Shown: piece by piece, positions 7,746 through 15,555 of the stretch
Numbering within the stretch: the first letter of the stretch is position 1
How the letters are laid out: each line of letters starts with the position of its first letter
From: Flavobacteriales bacterium UBA3477
Lineage (GTDB): Bacteria; Bacteroidota; Bacteroidia; Flavobacteriales; Schleiferiaceae
DNA length: 64,000 nt
Assembly: GCA_002378005.1 (NCBI GenBank)
Contig: DFQY01000030.1
Coordinates: 62,001-126,000, forward strand
Reading direction: 5' to 3'
Position numbers and translations under genes: made by a program
Notes under the pieces: generated by a model
The model's database searches: none
The model's input: the letters and a program-made list of their open reading frames with translations, nothing else
What the model was told of the DNA's origin: nothing

Positions 7746-10192
7746 CGTTTGGGTGCGGTCGGAACCTCTAGTTTTTTCGGTGATTTCACCTTTTGGTCTA
7801 AGATAGCCAAATCCAACACTTCCTTCATCTCACGCACGTATTGGAAGGTCATACCTTTCACATAATGCGCTTCAATTTCTTCAATATCCTTGCGGTTCTT
7901 CTCGCAGAGGATGATCGTATTGATTTTGGCACGCTTCGCCGCCAGGATCTTTTCTTTAATCCCCCCTACCGGCAACACTTTTCCGCGTAGAGTGATTTCT
8001 CCGGTCATCGCCAGTTTTAGTGCCACCTTCTTTTGGGTGAACAAGCTGACTAATGCCGTGAGCAAGGTAATACCCGCACTAGGTCCGTCCTTTGGAATGG
8101 CCCCTTGTGGCACGTGAATATTTATGTCGTAAGCACTAAAGAGTTTGGGATCTATGCCCAATTCTTCTGCGTTGCTCTTGATGTACGCCATAGCGATGGT
8201 CGCACTTTCCTTCATGACATCCCCAAGGTTTCCGGTAATAATAACCTTTCCATTACCCTTACTGACCGAAGATTCAATGTAAAGAATATCACCACCTACC
8301 GGCGTCCAAGCCAATCCGGTGACGACACCCGCATGGTTATTGCCTTCGTACGCATCGCGCTCACGAGAAGGGCCTAGAATGGTTCCCAAATCCTCCGAAG
8401 TGATCGCGGCACTTTCCACCTTTTCAATGGCGATATCCTTGGCAGTGTGACGGACAAGTTTAGCCACCTTCTTATCGAGGTTACGTACCCCACTTTCACG
8501 GGTATATCCTTCGATGAGGGACTTTAGGACTGGCTTTGAAATGGCAAATTGATCGGCCTTCAATCCGTGGTTGTCCAATTGCTTAGGGACCAAATGACGC
8601 TTTGCAATCTCCACCTTTTCCTCTGAGGTGTAGCCCGTCACGTCAATGATTTCCATACGGTCGAGCAAGGCCGGCTGTATAGCACCGAGGTTATTCGCAG
8701 TGGCAATAAAGAACACTTTGCTCAAATCATAGCCCATCTCAAGGTAGTTATCGTAGAAGCTATCATTCTGCTCTGGATCTAACACTTCTAACATCGATGA
8801 GGAAGGGTCGCCACCAACACCGTAACTCAGCTTATCAATCTCGTCGAGAATGAACACGGGGTCGTTGCTACCGGCTTTCTTCATGTTTTGTAAGACGCGG
8901 CCTGGCATAGCACCGATGTAGGTTTTGCGGTGGCCGCGAATTTCTGCCTCGTCTCGCAAGCCGCCTAAAGACATACGTACATACGGACGGCCCAATGCTT
9001 CGGCAATAGATTTTCCCAAAGAGGTCTTACCTACCCCAGGAGGGCCCGCTAAACAGAGGATAGGGCTCTTCATATCGCCTTTCAACTTCAACACAGCGAG
9101 GTGTTCAAGGATGCGTTCTTTTACCTTTTCCAAACCATAGTGGTCGCGGTTGAGGACCTTCTCGGCTTTCTTCAAATCAATAGGCCCCGAATCCGAACCA
9201 GCGAATGGAAGCTCGAGCATAAATTCTAAATAGTTGCGCTGTATGGCAAACTCCGGCATCTGCGGATTCAAGCGTTGCAGCTTGCGCAGCTCCTTATCAA
9301 AATGCTCCTTTGAAGCCTTGTCCCATTTCTTGCCCTTGGCCTTTTCACGCATTTCTTCTACCTCGCTTTCCGAGCTATTGCCGCCCAATTCCTCCTGGAT
9401 GGTGCGCATCTGCTGGTGCAAGAAATATTCGCGCTGCTGCTGGTCAAATTCGTGCTTGACCTTGTCTTGAATTTCATTTTTGACCTCCAGCATCTTCAGC
9501 TCCAGGTTCAATCCTTCCAACACCTTAACCGAACGGTCTTTCAAAGATTCAAGCTCCAATACCTCTTGCTTCTTCGGCAACTTCATGCTGCTGTTCGAGG
9601 CGATAAAGTTCAATAAGAAGGTGTTACTACGGATGTTGTCTAGGGCAGTCTGTGCTTCGGAAGGAATGTGCGGACTTTCTTGAATGAGTTTGGTCGCAAT
9701 ATCCTTGATGGAGTCCATGAGGATGGGAAATTCTACATCTTCGTCGCCGGGTACAAATTCCGGTAGGAATTCCACCTTGGCGATGTTGAAGGGCTCGGTT
9801 TGAACCCAATCGAGGATGCGGAAACGCTTCTTTCCTTGAATGATGATCGTCGTGTTACCGTCGGGCATTTTGAAACTCTTGACGATTTGGGCCATGGTAC
9901 CGATAGGAAAGACCTCGCTCTGGCTAGGATCTTCAGTTTCCATATCCATCTGGGCCACCATACCGACGAACTTATCCTTCTCGCTGATGCTCTTGATCAG
10001 GCGCAAGCTCTTGTCGCGACCGGCGGTAATAGGAGCTACTACCCCAGGGAAGATGACGGTGTTGCGCAACGGCAGGATGGGAAGTAGTTCGGGTAATTGG
10101 TCATCCCCTATTTCCACTTCTTCATCCGAAGTCATCAATGGAATAAATTCCGTGTTTTCGTCAATAATATCGCTGAATGACAATCTGTCCAT
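7742..10192 (-). CDS. lon: ATP-dependent protease Lon
   Basis: Lon is a cytoplasmic AAA+ serine protease that removes damaged and regulatory proteins. The 816-residue chain has an N-terminal substrate-binding domain (about 35-240), a coiled-coil helical region, Walker A GPPGVGKT (383-390) and Walker B FILDEIDK (447-454). In the C-terminal protease domain the catalytic dyad is S705 (KDGPSAG) and K748 (GGIKEK). The ATG at 10192 is the natural start. The stop overlaps the porQ start, coupling the two. The gene is preceded by a minus-strand terminator of the neighbouring barrel gene. Confidence 0.98.
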   Translation of the reverse strand: MDRLSFSDIIDENTEFIPLMTSDEEVEIGDDQLPELLPILPLRNTVIFPGVVAPITAGRDKSLRLIKSISEKDKFVGMVAQMDMETEDPSQSEVFPIGTMAQIVKSFKMPDGNTTIIIQGKKRFRILDWVQTEPFNIAKVEFLPEFVPGDEDVEFPILMDSIKDIATKLIQESPHIPSEAQTALDNIRSNTFLLNFIASNSSMKLPKKQEVLELESLKDRSVKVLEGLNLELKMLEVKNEIQDKVKHEFDQQQREYFLHQQMRTIQEELGGNSSESEVEEMREKAKGKKWDKASKEHFDKELRKLQRLNPQMPEFAIQRNYLEFMLELPFAGSDSGPIDLKKAEKVLNRDHYGLEKVKERILEHLAVLKLKGDMKSPILCLAGPPGVGKTSLGKSIAEALGRPYVRMSLGGLRDEAEIRGHRKTYIGAMPGRVLQNMKKAGSNDPVFILDEIDKLSYGVGGDPSSSMLEVLDPEQNDSFYDNYLEMGYDLSKVFFIATANNLGAIQPALLDRMEIIDVTGYTSEEKVEIAKRHLVPKQLDNHGLKADQFAISKPVLKSLIEGYTRESGVRNLDKKVAKLVRHTAKDIAIEKVESAAITSEDLGTILGPSRERDAYEGNNHAGVVTGLAWTPVGGDILYIESSVSKGNGKVIITGNLGDVMKESATIAMAYIKSNAEELGIDPKLFSAYDINIHVPQGAIPKDGPSAGITLLTALVSLFTQKKVALKLAMTGEITLRGKVLPVGGIKEKILAAKRAKINTIILCEKNRKDIEEIEAHYVKGMTFQYVREMKEVLDLAILDQKVKSPKKLEVPTAPKR

Positions 10193-10250
10193 ATCTCTGT
10201 TTCAAAAGGTCGTTTGGGGCCAATTTCCGCGACATGCTGTCACCATTGGC

Positions 10251-10280
10251 CAAAAAAAGGCCGCTCTGTAGGAGGGCCTT
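10251..10280 (-). terminator. Terminator-like hairpin after the barrel gene
   Basis: Read on the minus strand, AAGGCC and GGCCTT pair around a 12-base loop and are followed by seven T residues. It sits 28 bases beyond the stop of the outer-membrane barrel gene and about 60 bases before lon, so lon probably has its own promoter. Confidence 0.65.
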
Positions 10281-10307
10281 ATATATGGTTCAAAGGCTGT
10301 GCCGAAA

Positions 10308-11006
10308 TTATTGCTCGAAGAAGCCCAAGCTCATTCCGAACTTGAACGTCAAGCTTCCGTCCATGCCATTGCGGTAATCTGGGTTGTTCGCCAACCAATC
10401 ACTTTCGTAGTTGAATCCTTCAATGTTTGAAGCACCGAACCCGTTGTAATAGATGCCCAAGTTGTAGAAGCTCTTCAACGAGCGGCGAATACGCCATCCA
10501 AAGCCCAAAGCATAAGTGTAGGTATGACCTGTACCTGGATACAAAGCAATGCCGTCTGGATATTGCGCGTTGGTATTCAAATGTGGCTGGTAGGTCAACG
10601 CGCCCGCGCCCACATGTACAAATGGCGTGTGGTGGTTGCGCTGGTTGTATTTACCGAAGGGAATGAAGTGAATGTTTGTGAACAGATTTACATTCAACAG
10701 GTCCGTATCTACTTGGTAATCACGATCGGCGTTGCCGTGCAAGTTATCGTGGCTAAATACACTTCCATAGTTCACATCAGCCCCTACGCTGAGGATGCTG
10801 CTAAAGTTGTACTTGAGTTGTGTCCCCATGCCGAAACGCGCTTCTTGAGTCAAAGCGCTCAAGCTTCCGCCGTTTACATCGCCCAAATAGTTTTGGGTCA
10901 TCCCGTAGGCGCCTAATTCCAAAAATGCAGTGGCACGCTGTGCCTTCAATCCTGTCGACAATCCTACGGTAAAGACCGTTAAGGCCAAATATTTTGTGTA
11001 TTTCAT
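10308..11006 (-). CDS. Outer-membrane beta-barrel protein, function unknown
   Basis: The 232-residue product has a signal peptide (MKYTKYLALTVFTVGLSTGLKAQ, cleavage after AQ). It then shows alternating amphipathic strands rich in Gly, Tyr and Asn, and a C-terminal strand ending in F-E-Q. This is typical of small Bacteroidota outer-membrane barrels of the PorT/DUF6089 type. I do not recognise a specific function. The ATG at 11006 is chosen over a TTG two codons upstream. It lies 2 bases after the yaaA stop, so the two genes are probably cotranscribed. Confidence 0.75.
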   Translation of the reverse strand: MKYTKYLALTVFTVGLSTGLKAQRATAFLELGAYGMTQNYLGDVNGGSLSALTQEARFGMGTQLKYNFSSILSVGADVNYGSVFSHDNLHGNADRDYQVDTDLLNVNLFTNIHFIPFGKYNQRNHHTPFVHVGAGALTYQPHLNTNAQYPDGIALYPGTGHTYTYALGFGWRIRRSLKSFYNLGIYYNGFGASNIEGFNYESDWLANNPDYRNGMDGSLTFKFGMSLGFFEQ

Positions 11007-11008
11007 AA

Positions 11009-11776
11009 TCAATCTGAATCCCTCAAAAATACCAATTTATTATCCTCACTCGAATGTAATTCGTATCCAAGTTCTTTAAACGCTTCCAAACCAGAAATGG
11101 TATGCACATCGGCCTCCAGCATCCAGCGTACGAAGGCCCCTCGGGCTTGTTTACTGAAGGCGGAGACGGATTTTAATTGGCCGTTTTTGCGCTGCTTGAA
11201 ATCCACCGCAACCACAGGTTTTTCCACGGCTTTCCAATCAATAGCCTTGCTGTACTCCCCGCTGCAAGCATCTACCACAAAATCCGCATCGCCCTCATTC
11301 ACCCATGCCGTCAACACCGGCTTCCAAAGCGCGTATAAATTCTTGGCTGTACCTGCGGCCAATTTCGACAACATCTCCAACCTGTACGGCACCACTACCG
11401 CATCAGCGTGCACTGCACCGTAGAGGGCGCTTAAGACCACCAAGCGTTCTTGAGCGCGCGCCAGCGCGCGCTCACTTAAAGTTTCACTATCCAAGAACTT
11501 GAAAGCCTCACCGGAGTAGGCATGAATGCCCGCCACGCCGGGGTTTGGGCGTAGGTAGTGCGTCCGCTCTTTTGACCACATCGCATGGACCTCAGGCCAC
11601 AATTTATCGCTGACTTTAAAGAGAGCCTGCCCTGCTTTCTCGGACAATTTCTGAACGGCCACAACCACTTTTTCTGTTTCCTCGGGGAAAATCAATGGGC
11701 GCGAATCCGAATATGGGAAGGCCGCCTCGGTGCGCATGCCTTTTGAAGGTGAAAGGAGAATCAAGGGTTTGTTCAT
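11009..11776 (-). CDS. yaaA: Peroxide stress protein YaaA family
   Basis: YaaA family proteins (DUF328) limit intracellular free iron and help cells survive peroxide. The 255-residue protein starts with the characteristic LILLSPSKGM and contains conserved YSGEAFKFLD, LSALYGA, PYRLEM and VDFKQRKNGQLKSVSAFSKQARG segments. The ATG at 11776 gives this N-terminus directly; the frame is open five codons further, with nothing to support them. It is transcribed divergently from the lipoprotein pair at 11854. Confidence 0.93.
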   Translation of the reverse strand: MNKPLILLSPSKGMRTEAAFPYSDSRPLIFPEETEKVVVAVQKLSEKAGQALFKVSDKLWPEVHAMWSKERTHYLRPNPGVAGIHAYSGEAFKFLDSETLSERALARAQERLVVLSALYGAVHADAVVVPYRLEMLSKLAAGTAKNLYALWKPVLTAWVNEGDADFVVDACSGEYSKAIDWKAVEKPVVAVDFKQRKNGQLKSVSAFSKQARGAFVRWMLEADVHTISGLEAFKELGYELHSSEDNKLVFLRDSD

Positions 11777-11853
11777 AGGATAAAAATACATCGTACCCTA
11801 CCTTTAAGCCCTAAGGCACGGCTTTTGTTTTAATGTAGTTGTAAAGAGCTTGT

Positions 11854-13221
11854 ATGAAAAAATTGGCCCCACTTCTTGCTATAGCACTTATTCTCAGCGG
11901 TTGTCGAGGGGCGCAATACTATTACAAGTCCGGGAACAAATACGCCAAGGTGCATATGCTCAAGGAAAGCGTCACGGCCTACAAGCAGGCTATTGATCGC
12001 AAGCCAGGTCGGGTGAAGTACCGCATGGCCATGGATCAGCAAGGCAACGCTCTTCTCGAGGAGCTCTACACCAACTATCGCTTTGCCGATGGCAATGATA
12101 GCCTATCCATTTACAAATTTTTGGAGGCTGAAAAGTGGCGCAATTACCTGAAGCCTTATATCAATACGAGTCGCTACGAGGGGTTCTACGATAGAGATTA
12201 TGCAGACCAATTGGACCGATTCCTCTCTCAAAAATATAGCCGTGCTGAAAAATGGATTCGCACGCGCCAGTTCGAGCGCGCACAATCCAACCTAGAAGAA
12301 ATCAAAACGCTCGATCCAGAGTATAAAGAGGTGCAAAGCCTGCTGGAATTTAGCGAAGTCGAACCCATTTATGTCCAAGCATTGGACCTGTTCGAGGGCA
12401 ATAAATTCCGTGAAGTACACAACCTGCTTCAGCCCATGCTCAATAAATACCCAAAGCAGGAAATGCTCAGAAAACTTGAGGATCAAGCCACCGAACGTGG
12501 GAAATACCGCCTCGGCATCATCTCGGATCCGAACATCACCGGTAGCGAGGCAACCATGTCCGCTGCCTTACAAAGCGCGGTCATTTCCTTGATTCAGAAA
12601 AACGAAGATCCCTTCCTTGAACTACTAGACCGCACCAATTTTGAGATGCTGCAACAAGAGCAAGAAGCCATCATTAACGGAACCACAAACGAAGCCGCCG
12701 TTACGCAAGAGTTATTGGCTGCAGATGCCTATCTCAAGGTCATTATCACACATATTTATGAAAATGAGGGTACATTGAACCAGCAAACCCGGAGAGGTTG
12801 GGAGCGCTACTACGTTACCACAAAAAATGACGAAGGTGAAGAGATGAAAAAGGCCATGTACAAAAAGGTTACTTATCAGGAGTTTACTAAGCAAAACGAA
12901 GCTAGCTACGACATGCAATTGGCCATGGTTGAACGCGCAACCTCAAGAATCTTATGGTCTGAAAGTTTCCATCACGAAGACAAAGACGAGATTCATTATG
13001 TCGAATTCTCAGGAACGGGTGATCTGTTTTCAGGAGATTGGCGCTACCAAAACAAAGAACATCCTAGCGACCGCCGAAGAAACGACCGCGGGAGTATGAA
13101 CAGATTAGTCAAAGCCAATAAGCGCATTCAAAGCACCTCATCCATGCGCAAGGATGCCATCAGCGTATTGGCTCAGAAGGCTGCTGCCCATGTCAATCAA
13201 CAGAAACTGACCAAAGAATGA
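11854..13221 (+). CDS. Lipoprotein with TPR-like repeats and CsgG/TolB-like domain
   Basis: The 455-residue protein has a lipoprotein signal peptide with lipobox LSGC (lipidated C17). Residues about 20-235 are helical and TPR-like (KQAIDRKPGR, ARSNLEEIKTLDPEYKEV-type periodicity, LLQPMLNKYPKQEML). From about 240 the pattern resembles CsgG/FlgT/TolB-N folds: YRLGIISDPNITGSEATMSAALQ-like start, DPFLELLDRTNFEMLQQEQ, then AADAYLKVIITHIYE. This is a fold-level guess. It overlaps the next gene by four bases (ATGA), so the two lipoproteins are made together. A shared envelope role is an inference. Confidence 0.6.
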   Translation: MKKLAPLLAIALILSGCRGAQYYYKSGNKYAKVHMLKESVTAYKQAIDRKPGRVKYRMAMDQQGNALLEELYTNYRFADGNDSLSIYKFLEAEKWRNYLKPYINTSRYEGFYDRDYADQLDRFLSQKYSRAEKWIRTRQFERAQSNLEEIKTLDPEYKEVQSLLEFSEVEPIYVQALDLFEGNKFREVHNLLQPMLNKYPKQEMLRKLEDQATERGKYRLGIISDPNITGSEATMSAALQSAVISLIQKNEDPFLELLDRTNFEMLQQEQEAIINGTTNEAAVTQELLAADAYLKVIITHIYENEGTLNQQTRRGWERYYVTTKNDEGEEMKKAMYKKVTYQEFTKQNEASYDMQLAMVERATSRILWSESFHHEDKDEIHYVEFSGTGDLFSGDWRYQNKEHPSDRRRNDRGSMNRLVKANKRIQSTSSMRKDAISVLAQKAAAHVNQQKLTKE

Positions 13222-14471
13222 GAAACCTCCTTCTACTCTTAAGTGCATTGTTCTTGGCCAGTTGTAGCACAAGAAAAAACACCCCTCCGAGCTGGATCAG
13301 TGGAAAACCTATAGATGCTACGGGCACCTATGTGTATGGCGTAGGAAGCAGCTACATCAATCCAAACACTGCCTATCAACAAGCAGCCCGTTCAAATGCC
13401 TTAGCAGATCTAGCGCAGGAGGTACAAAGCGAGATTTACGACGAAACTAAGCTCCTGCAAAAGGAGGGCGCCGGGGGCTTCAACAGTGCCTTTGAATCCA
13501 ATACGACCTCAACCTCTACACTTCGTCTCGAAGATTATGAACTCATTGAAAGCTATGCAGATGAGGTTCGCTTCTACACCCTGTACCGTCTAGATTTTCA
13601 AGCCTTTTTGAGAAAGAAAGCGTTGCAAGATGCCGAGGCCATGGAATGGATCAACGGGAAATTCACAGAAGCTAAGGACATCCGAATATCGGCACCCATG
13701 CGCTTAAGTGCCCTAGTAGATGCCCTGGATAAAGCTCATGATTTTCAGCTCTTCGGGGACATCAAATTCAAGACCAAACTCAACGCCAGCGCCACAGAGG
13801 CCCTGCGAAATCTAGAACAATCTATGATTGTTGCCTTGTTTATACCAGAGGAATTAGCCTATCTAGGATTGCCGGCAACCTTTAACGCGCAATGGCAGTA
13901 CATGGGACGCGATCAAATACCATTGACCATTCAATCAAGCTCCGGTCAGTTCATTTTCAAAGAACAACAGATTCAATGTCTTCATACCGGCAATGAACCC
14001 GTGGTTCAACTCACTATCACTTGGGATTGGGATAAGATTCAAAGCAGTCATCTCGCCACCAAAAGTTGGCTGAAAAATAAAAGTCAATGGAACCAAGGCG
14101 CGGTGATCAATTTCCAAAAACCAACTCTTCAACTGAATTGTCCGGACGAATTAAGAGAGGCTTTGGCGCAGAGTCTCTCACAATACTTCGCGGTACAAGC
14201 CGAAGAAGGTGCTAAACTAGGGCTGGACTCAAAAATTGATCTATTCACAGAAACCTCTAGCCAAGGCATGCACAAGGTCATTATTGAGGGAACCTTTATA
14301 ATGACTGCAATGGAAGAATATGTGGACCTACTTTGGAAAAGCACCAACACCATTGACGGTACTGCTATATCAAGTTCGAAAGAACGCGCCATGCAAAGCG
14401 CCAAGAACGCTTTTATGGAAGATTTCAATTACTTCGTCCTACCACAACTCCAAAGAAGTTTAGACTACTAG
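13218..14471 (+). CDS. LPP20-like lipoprotein
   Basis: The 417-residue protein has a lipobox ASC (C16) after a short leucine-rich signal. Residues about 22-130 (PPSWISGKP, YVYGVGSSYINPNTAYQQAARSNALADLAQEV and RLEDYELIESYADE) match the pattern of LPP20 domains: a PxW start, GxG, and an A-x-x-A-L-A-D-L helix. A second unit of similar style appears near the C-terminus (KVIIEGTFIMTAMEEYVDLLWKS). The ATG overlaps the stop of the CsgG-like gene. The product is expected to be anchored in the inner leaflet of the outer membrane or face the periplasm. Function unknown. Confidence 0.65.
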   Translation: MRNLLLLLSALFLASCSTRKNTPPSWISGKPIDATGTYVYGVGSSYINPNTAYQQAARSNALADLAQEVQSEIYDETKLLQKEGAGGFNSAFESNTTSTSTLRLEDYELIESYADEVRFYTLYRLDFQAFLRKKALQDAEAMEWINGKFTEAKDIRISAPMRLSALVDALDKAHDFQLFGDIKFKTKLNASATEALRNLEQSMIVALFIPEELAYLGLPATFNAQWQYMGRDQIPLTIQSSSGQFIFKEQQIQCLHTGNEPVVQLTITWDWDKIQSSHLATKSWLKNKSQWNQGAVINFQKPTLQLNCPDELREALAQSLSQYFAVQAEEGAKLGLDSKIDLFTETSSQGMHKVIIEGTFIMTAMEEYVDLLWKSTNTIDGTAISSSKERAMQSAKNAFMEDFNYFVLPQLQRSLDY

Positions 14472-14476
14472 GATAT

Positions 14477-14496
14477 TTACTATGCACGCATAGTAA
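14477..14496. promoter_or_regulatory. Perfect dyad upstream of marR (operator candidate)
   Basis: TTACTATGC and GCATAGTAA form a perfect 9-base inverted repeat around a 2-base centre, 34 bases before the marR ATG and 5 bases after the LPP20 gene stop. A -7-like element TATCTTAG follows at 14504-14511. Size and placement suit a MarR dimer site for autoregulation. It lacks a T tract, so it is a poor terminator. Confidence 0.5.
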
Positions 14497-14530
14497 TATT
14501 TTCTATCTTAGAGCCTCGTAAGTTAATTAC

Positions 14531-14977
14531 ATGAGGCCAGAGGAAACCTTTGATTTTCGCATTCGCAGATGTTGGATCGCCATGTCCAAGATGTACAACG
14601 AACTCGTTAGTGCCAGTGGCATTACAGTATCTGTTGGCTTTGCCTTGTTGAATATCGATGTAAAAGATGGCACTCCTTCTACAGCACTAGGACCTAAAAT
14701 GGGCATGGAAAGCACTTCGCTGAGCCGTTTGCTCAAGAATATGGAAAGTGCGGGGCTGATTTTCAAAGAAGCCCACACGGAGGATAAGCGTAGTGTTTTG
14801 CTTAAGCTTACACCCCTAGGTCTTGAGAAACGCGATGCGAGTCGTGATGCTGTATTGAAATTCAATGCTGCCATTTCGAATTCCTTGGGGGATGCACAAT
14901 CCCAATCCTTTTTTAAGGCAATGGATGTAATAGAACACAATATTGAACTGATGAGATCTCCTATTCAAATCTCTTAG
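14531..14977 (+). CDS. MarR-family transcriptional regulator
   Basis: The 148-residue protein has the MarR winged-helix layout: an N-terminal dimerisation helix, the recognition region MGMESTSLSRLLKNMESAGLIFKE and the wing EDKRSVLLKLTPLG, then a C-terminal dimer helix. Its MRPEETFDFRIRR N-terminus resembles a Bacteroidota subfamily that, as I recall, often precedes fatty-acid beta-oxidation operons. Here no fad genes follow; a terminator and the acs unit do. A role in acyl-CoA or acetate metabolism is an inference. A perfect dyad lies in its leader. Confidence 0.88.
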   Translation: MRPEETFDFRIRRCWIAMSKMYNELVSASGITVSVGFALLNIDVKDGTPSTALGPKMGMESTSLSRLLKNMESAGLIFKEAHTEDKRSVLLKLTPLGLEKRDASRDAVLKFNAAISNSLGDAQSQSFFKAMDVIEHNIELMRSPIQIS

Positions 14978-15040
14978 TTCATTTCGCGCGCCTTAGCGCA
15001 AATACCTGGGCTTTCCCAAGAGCCTATTACAGAGTGAACA

Positions 15041-15076
15041 AATCGCCGTTATTGATTTTAACGGCGATTTTTTTTT
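15041..15076 (+). terminator. Intrinsic terminator after marR
   Basis: AATCGCCGTT and AACGGCGATT pair perfectly (10 base pairs, 9-base loop), followed by nine T residues. It separates marR from the zinc-ribbon/acs unit. Confidence 0.92.
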
Positions 15077-15108
15077 ATTTTTAAAAAACACACATCTAAA
15101 CCGCCTAA

Positions 15109-15555
15109 ATGATGACTGATAACAAATATTGTCCTAAATGCCATTCCGAGGACTTTGTGAAAAGTGGAATAATTAAAGAGCGACAGCGATTTAAATGCAA
15201 ATCCTGTAACTACTATTTCACGGTTCAAAAGCTAGGAAAACGTATTGAAGGAGAATATGTAATTAAAGCACTTCAACTCTACCTCGAAGGGATTAGTTTC
15301 AGAGAGATAGAACGAATTTTAAACGTTTCACACGTAAGCGTGATGAACTGGGTAAAAACCTACAATATCAAACGACCCAAGACCACTGCCAATGTCCAAC
15401 CTGAAGTTCAAATCTTGAAGCACAAAGAAGTACTTGCTCTTTTGGATGATGAAAGTAACCTTGACGATGGAGGTTTATTGGTAACCCCGATGGACAGTAA
15501 ATATTTGGTATTGACATGGAAAAAACGCTACGAAAAGAAGAATACCGAACTCTAA
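15109..15555 (+). CDS. Transposase-derived zinc-ribbon/HTH protein, likely acs-linked regulator
   Basis: The 148-residue protein has a four-Cys zinc ribbon (C8-x2-C11 and C30-x2-C33), as in the InsA part of IS1 and in IS1595 N-termini. A helix-turn-helix follows at about 48-90 (GISFREIERILNVSHVSVMNWVK). The remaining 55 residues contain no DDE nuclease and end in a basic tail. I see no terminal inverted repeats or target duplication around it, so it is not a live insertion sequence. Its TAA is immediately followed by the ATG of acs (TAAATG), tying its expression to acetyl-CoA synthetase. It is best read as a domesticated DNA-binding protein. A second ATG at 15112 is equally possible. Confidence 0.75.
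   Translation: MMTDNKYCPKCHSEDFVKSGIIKERQRFKCKSCNYYFTVQKLGKRIEGEYVIKALQLYLEGISFREIERILNVSHVSVMNWVKTYNIKRPKTTANVQPEVQILKHKEVLALLDDESNLDDGGLLVTPMDSKYLVLTWKKRYEKKNTEL

Noticed and set aside
15109..15555. An active IS1-type insertion sequence
   Set aside because: Only the zinc-ribbon/HTH part is present. There is no catalytic domain, no terminal inverted repeat and no target duplication, and the gene is fused tightly to acs.
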